Below are positions 24,236-33,573 of a stretch of 64,000 nucleotides of DNA, piece by piece (within the stretch, counting starts at the first letter, position 1; each line of letters starts with the position of its first letter). The notes below the pieces were generated by a model, which was given only the letters and a program-made list of their open reading frames with translations, was not told where the DNA came from and searched no databases. Source of the DNA: Cystobacter fuscus (GTDB taxonomy: Bacteria; Myxococcota; Myxococcia; Myxococcales; Myxococcaceae); the NCBI RefSeq assembly GCF_002305875.1, contig NZ_CP022098.1, forward strand, positions 5,208,001 through 5,272,000, given 5' to 3'. Both the position numbers and the translations under genes were made by a program.

Positions 24236-27200
24236 CTACTCGCTCGCGGTGACGGTGGCGTAGGCCGCGGTCCGGACGGCGGCACGTGGGTGCTGGCGCA
24301 ACGCGCGCAGGCGTCGCGCCGCGTCCTCGTGCCAACCCAGCCGTTGTCCGGCGGCGGAGACGAGTGCCACGGCCACGAGCGGCAGCTGGGGGCCCACCCG
24401 ATCCGCGACCTCCAACAGGATCTCGGGCGTCCACTCGGCGCTTTTCGGGCTCACCGCGGCGGCCACCGCGGCGGCCAGTTGCGGAGCGAAGAAGGGCTCC
24501 TCGTGGGTCTCCTCCTCCAATGCGAGCAGCACCGCCGAGGGCTCATCGGCCTGACGCCAATCGAGCCCGGCCAGACGGAGCGCGGCACTCTCGGGCCACA
24601 GAGCCTCGTCCCGGCTCAACACGCGTGCGACGTCGTCGAGGCGCGTTCGCAGGCGCTGGCGTACCGGTCCGGGCAGCGCCAGCAGTGATTGGCACAGTTG
24701 CTTGAGCCGCTGGCGTGCCGGGACGTCCCGCTCGGACCTGGTGTCTTCCGTCTTGGAGACGGGAGCGGAGAGGAGCGCCGCCGCGCAGGACACGAGGTGC
24801 TCGAAGGCCTTCCCGTCACGCACCGCCTGCACCAGGGCCTGCACCGCTTCCTGCCATCCGGCGCGGAGGGAGAGCTCCAGCACGTACCCGGCCGCGGCGC
24901 GGGCGATCAGTTCCTCCGCTCCAGCGGACCAATCCGGGAGCACGTTGAAAGTCTTGCGGCGCACGTGGAGCTCCGGGCGCCGGGCCACCTCCAGCAGGAG
25001 GGCGGCATAGCGGGGGCGGAGACTCGGGGGGAGTGTCGCGGGACGGGGGCTCAGGAGGCTCGCGGCCTCATCCGCGTCCGGGCTTCGGGCCAGGGACTCC
25101 AGCAGCTCCCAGGCGGGCTCCTGGTCGAGCAGCCGGCGCGCGGCATGTCCCACGGCGATGCGGACGTCCCGGTGGGCTCCGGGCGTGTCCCATTGCCGTC
25201 GCAGCAGGGCCAGGCTGTGTGGCGTCCGGAAGGCGCCGAGCATCCGCACTCCCTCCTTGCGCACGGTCACCTTGAGTCGCTCGCGCGCGAGCAGCCCGGT
25301 CAGCAGGGAGGAGCGCCTTCCGGGGGACATGCGGTGCGCCACCCTCGGCAGCGCGTACATGGCCACCCGGGCCCTGTCTCCGTCGAGCGACTCCAGCAGC
25401 ACGGGCAACGCCAGCTCCGGCTGGTCCATCCACGCGAGCGCGCCGAGCGCTCCTTCCACGATGGGCACCTCCTCCGAGTGGAGGAAGGACGTGAGATCCT
25501 CCACCCGGGTGACCTGGAGGCGGGGGAGGGTCCACAGGTCTTTCAGCCGTTGGGCCGTGCTGAACTCCATGTGGCGCGCGGCGTTCAGGAGCTGGTCGCG
25601 GAAGCGGGCCTGCTGGCGCGGCAGCCAACGCTGGAATCCGTGGGTGACCCGGGGCACCCAGGGATTCCAGCCGAAGAGGAAGCGGCCCGGGATCTTGCGC
25701 CCCTGGAGGAAGGGATCCAGCCACTCCTGCCGGTGCCGGTGCAGGTGGTGGAAGACGGGATCGAGGTTGATGACGCTCTCGTCGAGATCGAGCAGCTTGC
25801 GCACCCGGGCATCGCGCGTGCGCGGCGGAGCGAGCCAGGGCTGGATGGCGTGGAGCGCGAACGTATCGGTGTCTTCCTCGGTGATGCGCTCGAGGAGGGT
25901 CTGGAGCGAGTCCAGGTTCCACGCGCGCCTTCCGAGCGCCCGGGCCAGGGCGATGACGAGGGGGTTGCGCTCCGGCTGACCCGCGGCCTGAATCCTCGGG
26001 AGCAGGGCCTCGAGGATGAGATGCTCGGTGCCGCGCGGCAGGTTCTCCAGCGAGGGAATCTCGAGGGCCTCGAACCGGCCCGCCAGCTTCCGCAGCGAGT
26101 CGAGGACGAAGCGGAAGAGGGGGCTGCCAGACGAGGTGGCGTGAACGCGGAGGAGCTTGAATATCAGCTCGCGCAGCATGGACTCCGTGCTGCGCGAGGT
26201 GTCCCGCGCATCGAGGACGGCTGTCACCAGCGTCTCCAGGGCGGGGACGTGCTCGGAGGTGAAGACAGACGGAGGGACCCGGGACAGTGCGCCCATGACC
26301 GAGGCGCGGACCGGGTCCTGCTCGTTCTTGATGCGCGCGAGGAAGGCGAGTGTCTCCCCCATTCCGCGGCGGGAGACTCCGGTGCACTCCACGAGCAGCT
26401 CGAGCGCACGGGCGCGCTCCGTGGCGTTGCTGGCGGAGGCCGCCTCCTGGAGGGGCTCGCGCGCGTGCTCGATGTCGCGCAGGGAGAGGGTGCTGAGCGT
26501 CTGCTCCTGCTCGAGGCGGAGCAGGCGCGTGGCCTCGGCATCACGGAGGGCATGGGGCAGGGCCCTGACCAGCAAGAAGTGCTGGATGCGCGGTACCCCG
26601 CCCCCGAAGGTATCGGTGTAGACGGCCGCGCGCTCGGAAGGAGGCAGGGCCGCGAGGAACCTCGCGAGGTGATGGGTGGCGTCCGCGAGGGCTCGCCCGA
26701 GGGCGACACGCTGCGCGTGGGAGAAGGCCCGGGCCCGGCGCAGCACGCTCCTGGGGATGCCTCGGCCGTTCAGCCGCTCGCGGTACGCCGGGCGTGAGAG
26801 GAACGCGGCGACCTGCTCGGGGTGGTTGCGCATGAGCCGCGGCAGGAGGGTGGACTCGACGCTTCTCGACAGGGCATCCGGGGGAAGGAGCTCCCAGACC
26901 AGGGCGAGCACCGCCTCGCCATGATCCAGCGACAGTTCTTCCAGTGCCGCCAGGTAGGTGGTGGCGCGGTGTTCGCGCTCGCGCTCCGGAGTGTGGGCGA
27001 GGTCCGATTGGATGAAGCCCAACACCACGTCCGGATGGTGGTGGACGAGGGTGCGCCAGCCATGGACCTCGTGTCCGAGCCGAGGCAGGAGTTGTCGCAC
27101 CGCCTCCGCGTCGAGGGCGGGGAGGAGGAGGGCGGCCTCGGCGGCACCGTGGCGGGAGTGGACGGAGGGGAGCAGGCGGGCCGCGAGTGCCCCTCTCCGG

Positions 27201-27571
27201 GCGAGTGCCACGCCCTTGAGGATGCGGCGCCGGACGAAGGGCGCCAGGTCCGGAAGGGCCCGCTCGAGGGCCGTGTCATCCCGGATGAATTTCCCGGCGA
27301 AGGCGGCGGCCCGGCCGCGGACGAGGCAGGAGGGATGGGTGAGACCTCGCAGCAGGGTGACTTCATCGCGAGCGCCACGGGCCAGCTCGAGCGCGAGGCA
27401 CGCTTCGTAGGCGTCACCGGAGAGGAACTCGGCCATGAGCCGTGTGAGGTCGGGGGACCCCCGGGTGTCGCGTCCCAGGGTGGCCACTCGCGCGATGCGT
27501 GCGCCGTACCCCAGGGAATCCAGCTCCGACAGCAACGCTTCGCGTGATGGAATCCGCAAAACCCCTCCCAC
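24236..27571 (-). CDS. Large HEAT-like alpha-helical repeat protein
   Basis: Protein of 1111 residues, predicted entirely alpha-helical and soluble. Short helical pairs recur with LARGARDEVTLLRGLTHPSC-like and LGALAWMDQPELALPVLLESLDGD-like spacing, the look of HEAT or armadillo repeats that form a solenoid for protein or nucleic-acid contacts. No signal peptide, membrane segment, nuclease or ATPase motif is seen. The start is GTG at 27571; a TTG at 27559 lies just after GGGAGGGG and may be the real one. It stands alone between a lyase remnant and the intact lyase. The function is unknown. Confidence 0.7.
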   Translation of the reverse strand: MGGVLRIPSREALLSELDSLGYGARIARVATLGRDTRGSPDLTRLMAEFLSGDAYEACLALELARGARDEVTLLRGLTHPSCLVRGRAAAFAGKFIRDDTALERALPDLAPFVRRRILKGVALARRGALAARLLPSVHSRHGAAEAALLLPALDAEAVRQLLPRLGHEVHGWRTLVHHHPDVVLGFIQSDLAHTPEREREHRATTYLAALEELSLDHGEAVLALVWELLPPDALSRSVESTLLPRLMRNHPEQVAAFLSRPAYRERLNGRGIPRSVLRRARAFSHAQRVALGRALADATHHLARFLAALPPSERAAVYTDTFGGGVPRIQHFLLVRALPHALRDAEATRLLRLEQEQTLSTLSLRDIEHAREPLQEAASASNATERARALELLVECTGVSRRGMGETLAFLARIKNEQDPVRASVMGALSRVPPSVFTSEHVPALETLVTAVLDARDTSRSTESMLRELIFKLLRVHATSSGSPLFRFVLDSLRKLAGRFEALEIPSLENLPRGTEHLILEALLPRIQAAGQPERNPLVIALARALGRRAWNLDSLQTLLERITEEDTDTFALHAIQPWLAPPRTRDARVRKLLDLDESVINLDPVFHHLHRHRQEWLDPFLQGRKIPGRFLFGWNPWVPRVTHGFQRWLPRQQARFRDQLLNAARHMEFSTAQRLKDLWTLPRLQVTRVEDLTSFLHSEEVPIVEGALGALAWMDQPELALPVLLESLDGDRARVAMYALPRVAHRMSPGRRSSLLTGLLARERLKVTVRKEGVRMLGAFRTPHSLALLRRQWDTPGAHRDVRIAVGHAARRLLDQEPAWELLESLARSPDADEAASLLSPRPATLPPSLRPRYAALLLEVARRPELHVRRKTFNVLPDWSAGAEELIARAAAGYVLELSLRAGWQEAVQALVQAVRDGKAFEHLVSCAAALLSAPVSKTEDTRSERDVPARQRLKQLCQSLLALPGPVRQRLRTRLDDVARVLSRDEALWPESAALRLAGLDWRQADEPSAVLLALEEETHEEPFFAPQLAAAVAAAVSPKSAEWTPEILLEVADRVGPQLPLVAVALVSAAGQRLGWHEDAARRLRALRQHPRAAVRTAAYATVTASE

Positions 27572-27714
27572 TCGTTGGGAATGACACCAAGGCGAACCGC
27601 GGCGTGGACGTTTGAGAGGGCTTGGGTCTGACAGGAGGCGCGAAGCTCGCGCCTCCGTCTGGGCCGGGCTGGGGGGGCAGCGCCAGGGTGAGGGTGGCTC
27701 CGCGCCGGAGCCCC

Positions 27715-29319
27715 TCAGTACATGTCGACGGCGTCGTAGGCGACGCCCGGGCTGAGGAAGGCACTCCCGCTCGAGCCACTGACGATGTTGATCGTCATCG
27801 TGTTGGTGCCGGTGACGAAGGCGCTGGCGGGCACGCTATAGGTGTACAGCGCGTTGTTGCCGCGATAGGTGCCGATCGTCATGCCGCGCGAGTCGGGCTG
27901 GGTCGAGGGCGAGGGAATCGAAGACGTCCAGTTGTTCACCGTGATCTGCGGGCGGCCTCCAGCGAATGCGGCGGTGATGCCGATGCGCACCGTTCGGGCG
28001 GCGATTTGACTGGAAGTGAGATTGAATTTGACCGTGGTGGGGTTGTTCGCACCGCTCTTCCATTGATAGGCGGGGAACCCGCTCAAACCACTGCTGCCGA
28101 CCGTGTAGGTCAACGGTCCCCAGGAGACATTCCGCACGTCCGAGGGATGCATGTCGAGGTATCGGTTGGAATTGGCGAACCAGGAGGGCGTTCCGTCCCA
28201 ACTGCCGATGCGCCAGAGGACCGAGGGCTCCGGCCAGGTGGACGTGATGTTCTGTCCGGTGGTGGTGGTGCCGGAGTACACGGTGACGGTGCGGGTGGCC
28301 ACGGCCAGCTCCCCCTGGTAGAGCGTCTGTGTATAGACACCGGGCTTCATCGCGGGACTGGAGAAGTTCCCCGTGGAGGCATCGGGCGTGGTCCAGTATT
28401 GCGCGGTGGTGTTGGCGAAGCCGACGAGCGCGCCGACCCCGCTGGCAACGCCACTGGCCTTGCCAGAGATATAGCCGCGGCCCGAGACCCAACCGGTGAG
28501 ACCGAGGCCGGCCATCCAGCTCATGTCCGGCACACCCGGCGTGGCGCCCGAGGTGAAGACGAGCGCGTATGGCCCGTGCAACACACCGGTCCTGAAGGGC
28601 TCCGTCTGGTTGTGACCCGAGTTCATGTAGTTGTAGACCTCGGTGTCGGTGCCGGTCTGGTTCTGGATGTCACGGAAGAACGGGCCACCCGAAGCGCTCT
28701 CCCGATTGCCGTATGCCATGAACACGCCGACGCCGCTGCCGGTGACTCCTCGAACGGTGAGGTCCCTGGCCTGCTGGTTGCCATAGTACTTGGACCTCGT
28801 CTGGCCATTGCTCGTACCGAAAACGTCCGCGCTCTCCACGGCGTGATCGGTGCCGCGCAAATCGGACTGCGCGGGCACGTTCGTCAGCACACTGGACTTC
28901 AGCCGGGTGATCCAACGCAGCTCCCCGACCGATGGCTCGACCACGATGTAGGTCGCCATGTAGATGATGTTTTCATTCCGCCGCACCGCGTAATAGTGGG
29001 TCAGTGTGCTGGTACTACAGGTGATCACCCCCGAGGTTCCCGAGGGCGACAGCGACGACGTCACGGTGGCGGAGCCGAGCCCCGAGCCAATGTGTGACCC
29101 CTTGCTGCTGGATTGAAGCTCTGCTCCCCCATTGAACTTGATCGACGTGATGTCGCAATTGGAGCCGTTGACCTTGAAGACAAGGCCCGCATTGGTGTCG
29201 ACGGTGTAGGCCCCACCGCTCAGCGTAATGCCAAAAGCCGCCAGCGCCTTGCCAGGCAACATCATCAACGCCATGAGGGCAAGCCGCGGCGGTACACTCC
29301 AACCCATTTGATTTCGCAC
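27715..29319 (-). CDS. Secreted rhamnogalacturonan lyase-like protein (PL4)
   Basis: Protein of 534 residues predicted to cleave the rhamnogalacturonan backbone of pectin by beta-elimination outside the cell. GTG at 29319 is preferred because AAGGGG lies 8 bases upstream. The signal peptide follows (LALMALMMLPGKALA, then AFG). The catalytic N-terminal part carries RRNENIIYMATYIVVEP and DHAVESADVFG, including the expected region for the catalytic lysine and histidine. A FnIII-like part (GVYTQTLYQGELAVATRTVTV) and a CBM-like C-terminal domain (WRIGSWDGTPSWFAN to LSPGVAYDAVDMY) follow, matching PL4 order. The family assignment is by pattern. Confidence 0.8.
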   Translation of the reverse strand: MRNQMGWSVPPRLALMALMMLPGKALAAFGITLSGGAYTVDTNAGLVFKVNGSNCDITSIKFNGGAELQSSSKGSHIGSGLGSATVTSSLSPSGTSGVITCSTSTLTHYYAVRRNENIIYMATYIVVEPSVGELRWITRLKSSVLTNVPAQSDLRGTDHAVESADVFGTSNGQTRSKYYGNQQARDLTVRGVTGSGVGVFMAYGNRESASGGPFFRDIQNQTGTDTEVYNYMNSGHNQTEPFRTGVLHGPYALVFTSGATPGVPDMSWMAGLGLTGWVSGRGYISGKASGVASGVGALVGFANTTAQYWTTPDASTGNFSSPAMKPGVYTQTLYQGELAVATRTVTVYSGTTTTGQNITSTWPEPSVLWRIGSWDGTPSWFANSNRYLDMHPSDVRNVSWGPLTYTVGSSGLSGFPAYQWKSGANNPTTVKFNLTSSQIAARTVRIGITAAFAGGRPQITVNNWTSSIPSPSTQPDSRGMTIGTYRGNNALYTYSVPASAFVTGTNTMTINIVSGSSGSAFLSPGVAYDAVDMY

Positions 29320-29555
29320 TCGAATGTCCCCTTTTCCGTCCAAGGGACAACCTACAGATTTTCTTGTCTCGGAACAACATGGATTCCAAGTAAAACTTTG
29401 AAGTCAGGCTTGACGTGTGGACATGCCCGGCTGTGACCCGGCAGTCCTCGGTCTGGCGGCTTGTTCACCATGTGTGAAGCCTGCCTGGCGCCAGCGGTGG
29501 TATAGCTGGATGGAGGCGCGGCCGTTCCTGGCCGCCTCATCCGAGGAACAACGGC

Positions 29556-29894
29556 ATGGCACTGCGCGACGTCATGATCTCCGGCTTCGACGAAGGCTTG
29601 ACGGTGGCCACGATCGTCAGGTGGCACGTGAAGTCCTTCGACACGGTCCAGGAGGGCCAGGTGCTCGCCGAGGTCTTGGCGGGTCGGACCCCCCTCACGG
29701 TGTCCAGCCCATGGGCCGGTTACATCCTCGTGACACACGGCAAGGAGGCGGAGCAGGTCAAGGTCCACCAGCCTCTCGTGACGATGGATGTCGAAGTGCG
29801 CGTACCCACGCGGGACAATGTGTATCGCTCCCAGGGCTACGGCGCGCCCTCCTTTGTGACCCAGTTCAACCGTCTGTCCGGCGATCCAGACTGA
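29556..29894 (+). CDS. Lipoyl/biotinyl-domain-like protein lacking the modified lysine
   Basis: Protein of 112 residues, ATG at 29556 with GAGGAA about 10 bases upstream. The middle resembles a lipoyl domain: a first half ending in EGQVLAEVLAGRTPLTVSSPWAGYIL, and a second half with VKVHQPLVTMDVEV. In true lipoyl domains the turn carries (T/S)DKA with the lipoylated lysine; here the matching residues are AGRTP, so no lysine is available. It probably keeps the fold without the cofactor. The neighbouring cupin gene follows 56 bases later on the same strand. No dehydrogenase complex genes are nearby. The function is unknown. Confidence 0.65.
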   Translation: MALRDVMISGFDEGLTVATIVRWHVKSFDTVQEGQVLAEVLAGRTPLTVSSPWAGYILVTHGKEAEQVKVHQPLVTMDVEVRVPTRDNVYRSQGYGAPSFVTQFNRLSGDPD

Positions 29895-29950
29895 CCGGGG
29901 GGAGCGTGCTTCCTGGACACTCGCCGTGCTCCTGTGCTCCGCTCGGATTC

Positions 29951-30475
29951 ATGAGTTCTTCCCATCGACGTGCCCTGGATGCTCCCGCGGGTGAGCTGGT
30001 GGTCCTCACGCGCTCCCTGGTCGAGGCGGCCACCGAGTCCTCCCGGACGAGCCCCCGGCGACGCATCATCCTCCCCTTGCACAAGACGGAGGATGAGCCG
30101 CTGCACCGGATGTTCAATGTCATCCAGCCAGACAGCTACGTGCGGCCGCATCGGCACCTGGAGCCACCGAAGGCCGAGTCCTGGGTGGTGCTGCGCGGCA
30201 TGCTGGCCTTCTTCACCTTCGAGGAGGATGGCCGCGTGCGCGACTGTCTGGGACTGGAGGCGGGGGGCGAGCGGTTCGGAGTGGATCTGGCTCCGGGCAT
30301 CTTCCATGGGCTCGTCGCCCTCGCGAGGGACACGGTGATCTTCGAGGTGAAGAGCGGGCCCTATGCACCCGCCAACGACAAGACCTTCGCCCCCTGGGCG
30401 CCCGCGGAGGATTCTCCCGAGGCCGCGAGCTACCTGGCCCGGTTGCGCGAAGAGTACCAGCGGCGCTCCCCATGA
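29951..30475 (+). CDS. WbuC-family cupin protein
   Basis: Protein of 174 residues from the ATG at 29951. The cupin core shows MFNVIQPDSYVRPHRHLEPPKAESWVVLRG (metal ligands H, H, E) and PGIFHGLVAL (last histidine), then KSGPYAPANDKTFAPWAPAE. This is the pattern of WbuC-like cupins found in O-antigen and polysaccharide loci. The metal and substrate are not known for this branch. It follows the lipoyl-like gene and may share its transcript. Confidence 0.8.
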   Translation: MSSSHRRALDAPAGELVVLTRSLVEAATESSRTSPRRRIILPLHKTEDEPLHRMFNVIQPDSYVRPHRHLEPPKAESWVVLRGMLAFFTFEEDGRVRDCLGLEAGGERFGVDLAPGIFHGLVALARDTVIFEVKSGPYAPANDKTFAPWAPAEDSPEAASYLARLREEYQRRSP

Positions 30476-30657
30476 GTTGTCCAGACCGGGAAAAATAGTA
30501 GTAGGTGGAGGTGCATCCCTCCGCTATGCTGAATCAGCCCCTCGTCTAGACAATGCCGTGTCAACTCGGGGGTTCAAACCAGACTGATTGGGGGGGACCT
30601 TCGTGAGTACAGGTGCTGGCTCGAATGGGGGGATGTGTCGTGAATCGAGGAGGGGAC

Positions 30658-32139
30658 ATGCATCGTAGTCAGCTGGGTGGCCTGATGGCGACCCTGGTCC
30701 TGTTGTTCATGGCGAACGCTGTTGCCGCTGAACCCAACAACGCCGGAGCTACGGGTCAGCCAACGCCGGACGTGTATTTCAAGTTCGAGAACGTCAAGGT
30801 CTTCACCTCCAAGAAGGCGAAAGACCCGAAAGGGAAGGAGGTGAAATGGACTACTGGAAGGACTGAAGGGCCGTTCGACGTGTATGTCCATGGCAACACC
30901 ATCCACAAGATCCTGCCTGCCGGCAGCAAGAACATCGCATTGCCTCTTTCGGAGCCTCCCCCGGAAATCAATGTCATCAACGGCACGGGTTATACACTGA
31001 TGCCTGGCTTGATTGATGCGCACACCCACCTCGCGTATGCGACGTTGAAGCAGGAGGAGTTGCTCAGCTCGGATTCCGGCTTCATGTACGTTGCCGCCAC
31101 GAAGGCGGCCACCGACATGTTGATGCGTGGCTTCACCAGCGTTCGAGACCTGGGAGGGCCAGTCTTCGGATTGAAGCGAGGCATTGACAAGGACCTGGTC
31201 GCGGGACCGCGCATCTGGCCGTCGGGCGCCTTCATCTCGCAGACCGGTGGGCACGGTGACTTCCGTATGCCGACCGACCTTCCGGCGGGTCCCGGTGATT
31301 TCATCTACGGCGAGCAGATAGGGGCCATGGCCATCGCCGACAGCCCCGACATGGTTCGCAAGCGCGCGCGCGAGCAGCTGGCACTGGGGGCGTCTCAGCT
31401 CAAGCTGATGGCTGGTGGTGGCGTGTCGTCTGCTTATGATCCGCTCGATGTGACTCAGTATACCACTGAAGAGATGAGGGCCGCGGTCGAAGCGGCGGAG
31501 AACTGGGGCACCTATGTCGCCGTGCACGCCTATACGAATAAAGCCGTGAATCAGGCCATCGAGGCGGGTGTCAAATGTATCGACCATGGTCAGTTGCTGG
31601 AGGATGAAGAGCCGTTCAAGACGATGGCGAAAAAGGGTGTCTGGTTGAGCCTGCAGGCGTTCTTCAACGATGGTGACCGGAAGAGTCCGTACCCGGAGGG
31701 ATCGGATAAGCACAAGAAACAGATGTCGCTGTATGAGGGCACGAAGAGGGCCTACCAACTGGCCCTCAAGCATCGGGTCAAGCTGGCCTGGGGGACTGAC
31801 GTGCTATACGACCCCGACTACGCGGCGAAGCAGGGGCGGATGCTCTCCAAGCTGGTGACGGATCAGAAGTTGTTCACGGCCGCCGAGGCGCTGACGATGG
31901 CTACCGCGGCCAACTCCGAGCTGCTGGCGCTGTCCGGTGAACGTGCTCCGTATAAGGGCTCACTTGGCGTCGTCGATGAAGGAGCGCTCGCCGACCTCCT
32001 CCTCGTGAAGGGAGATCCGGTGGCGGACATCAAGCTGATCGAGAAGCCCGAGGAGAACTTCCTTGTCATCATGAAGGATGGTCGGATCTACAAGAACATC
32101 ACGAAGAGCCAGGTGGTGGGTTCGAGCGCTTCTCCGTGA
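30658..32139 (+). CDS. Secreted amidohydrolase (M38 / imidazolonepropionase-like)
   Basis: Protein of 493 residues. ATG at 30658 has GGAGGGG about 5 bases upstream and opens a signal peptide (LGGLMATLVLLFMANAVAA). The amidohydrolase metal site is complete: DAHTHLAY (HxH), the bridging lysine in LKLMAGGG, histidines in AVHAYT and IDHGQ, and the aspartate in WGTD. Such enzymes hydrolyse cyclic amides or proline/arginine dipeptides (Xaa-Pro and related). The exact substrate cannot be read from sequence. It is convergent with the lipoprotein gene, with a hairpin between them. Confidence 0.85.
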   Translation: MHRSQLGGLMATLVLLFMANAVAAEPNNAGATGQPTPDVYFKFENVKVFTSKKAKDPKGKEVKWTTGRTEGPFDVYVHGNTIHKILPAGSKNIALPLSEPPPEINVINGTGYTLMPGLIDAHTHLAYATLKQEELLSSDSGFMYVAATKAATDMLMRGFTSVRDLGGPVFGLKRGIDKDLVAGPRIWPSGAFISQTGGHGDFRMPTDLPAGPGDFIYGEQIGAMAIADSPDMVRKRAREQLALGASQLKLMAGGGVSSAYDPLDVTQYTTEEMRAAVEAAENWGTYVAVHAYTNKAVNQAIEAGVKCIDHGQLLEDEEPFKTMAKKGVWLSLQAFFNDGDRKSPYPEGSDKHKKQMSLYEGTKRAYQLALKHRVKLAWGTDVLYDPDYAAKQGRMLSKLVTDQKLFTAAEALTMATAANSELLALSGERAPYKGSLGVVDEGALADLLLVKGDPVADIKLIEKPEENFLVIMKDGRIYKNITKSQVVGSSASP

Positions 32140-32203
32140 GCTTCTGACCAGGGGCCGCTCGGGCGGTAGGAGGCCCACGAGAGCCCGTGCTGGCCGGAAA
32201 CGA

Positions 32204-32239
32204 CGACGGCGGCCCTCCCGGTGGAGAGGACCGCCGTCG
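32204..32239. terminator. Bidirectional terminator-like hairpin
   Basis: CGACGGCGG (32204-32212) and CCGCCGTCG (32231-32239) pair perfectly, with further CTCC / GGAG pairs inside. It lies between convergent genes ending at 32139 and 32260. Confidence 0.6.
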
Positions 32240-32259
32240 CGACAGCCGGGTGCCAGGGA

Positions 32260-33570
32260 CTACTCGGTGGCGAGCACGCCCACGGCGACTTCGATGTTGC
32301 GCAGATCTCCCGTCGCCGTCAGGGCCTGGGCCTTGACGACGGACAGGGGAATGCGCGTGCCGGCGGGCAGCGAGGAATCGAGCTTCACGTCCACCGCCAC
32401 CGACAGCAGCGCGCCGGTGTACTCGGTGGCCGGGCCGCTCGTGCCCTTCTGGAACACGCCCACCCGCAGCGTGCCGTCCTTGGCGGCGCCCTTGAGCAAC
32501 CGGGGCTCGTCACCGAGCGAGAACAGCCCGTTGGTGACGTACTCGGTGTCCGACGGGGACACCCTGGCCCAGTCCGCCCGGGCCGCGTCCACGGAGAGTG
32601 TCAGGGCCACGCCGCGGCCGGACTGACGCGTGGGGCCAAGCAGATCCAGCACGAGGTGGTTGCCCGAGGAGGCGCTCGTGTTCTTCACGAGCCGCCAGCC
32701 GTCCGTGCCCGGAGGGTTGGTGTAGCCACCGGCCTGGGCGGCCGGCACGGTGACGGTGGCGGTGCCCTTCTTCGTGGGGTCCGCCACGCTCGTGGCGACC
32801 ACGGTGAAGGTGCCCGGACGCGAGGGCGCCGTGTAGACACCGGTGCTGGTGATGGTGCCCGAGGCCTCGCCCTCCACGCTCCAGGACACCGCCTGGGTGG
32901 TGGTGCCCTTGACGGTCGCGGTGAACGTCGTGGTGCCACCCTGCGGGCTCGTCGCCGTTCCGGGAGTCACCTCGACGATGATCGCGCTCACCGTCACCTG
33001 GGCCTCGGCCTTCTTCGTGGGATCCGCCACGCTCGTGGCCACCACGGTGAAGGTGCCGCCCTGCGCGGGCGCGGTGTAGACGCCCGCGCTGGTGATGGTG
33101 CCGCCCGCGTCACCCTCCTGGATGGACCAGGTGACCGAGGTGTCCGTGGCCCCCGTCACCTCGGCGGTGAAGGTGACGCTGCCTCCGGTGAGCACCGTGG
33201 CGGACGTCGGCGTGAGGGTGATGTGGACGACCGGGGTGACGGTCACCTCGGCCTTCTCCTGCTTCGTGGTGTCCAGCGCGTTGGTGGCCACCACCGTGTA
33301 GGTGCCGGCCTGGGCGGGCGCGGTGTAGACGCCCGTGCTGGTGATGGTTCCCGAGGCCTCGCCCTCCACGCTCCAGAGGATCCTCGGCTCCTGGGTGCCC
33401 TCGACGGAGGCGGTGAAGGTCGTGGACTCCCCGGCCTGCACGGTGATGCTCCTGGGCGAGACGGTCACGGGCCCCGTGCCGGGTGTGGAGGAGGGCGGAG
33501 TGGGCTTGTCACCGCACGCGGCGAGTGCGCCGAGCAGCAGCGGAACAATGAGCCTGGTCAACGTTTTCAT
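32260..33570 (-). CDS. Lipoprotein with three Ig-like domains and a cohesin-like C-terminus
   Basis: Protein of 436 residues. The lipobox LGALAAC anchors it in an outer membrane. Three repeated bacterial Ig-like domains (each with the VSWSVEGEASGTITSTGVYTAP-type pattern) occupy about 25-285. The C-terminal 150 residues (HLVLDLLGPTRQSGRGVAL, TLRVGVFQKGT, LSVAVDVKLDSSLPAGTRIPLSV, VAVG) have the strand pattern of a cohesin-like beta-sandwich. It is 3 bases downstream of the dockerin-ended M4 protease in the same operon, which suggests that it anchors that protease. The Ig repeats are recognised with confidence; the cohesin assignment is tentative. Confidence 0.75.
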   Translation of the reverse strand: MKTLTRLIVPLLLGALAACGDKPTPPSSTPGTGPVTVSPRSITVQAGESTTFTASVEGTQEPRILWSVEGEASGTITSTGVYTAPAQAGTYTVVATNALDTTKQEKAEVTVTPVVHITLTPTSATVLTGGSVTFTAEVTGATDTSVTWSIQEGDAGGTITSAGVYTAPAQGGTFTVVATSVADPTKKAEAQVTVSAIIVEVTPGTATSPQGGTTTFTATVKGTTTQAVSWSVEGEASGTITSTGVYTAPSRPGTFTVVATSVADPTKKGTATVTVPAAQAGGYTNPPGTDGWRLVKNTSASSGNHLVLDLLGPTRQSGRGVALTLSVDAARADWARVSPSDTEYVTNGLFSLGDEPRLLKGAAKDGTLRVGVFQKGTSGPATEYTGALLSVAVDVKLDSSLPAGTRIPLSVVKAQALTATGDLRNIEVAVGVLATE

Positions 33571-33573
33571 GGG

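Noticed and set aside
32790-33420. Repeated DNA within the lipoprotein gene as a mobile or CRISPR-like repeat
   Set aside because: The repeats are in frame and encode three Ig-like domains; they are protein-domain repeats only.
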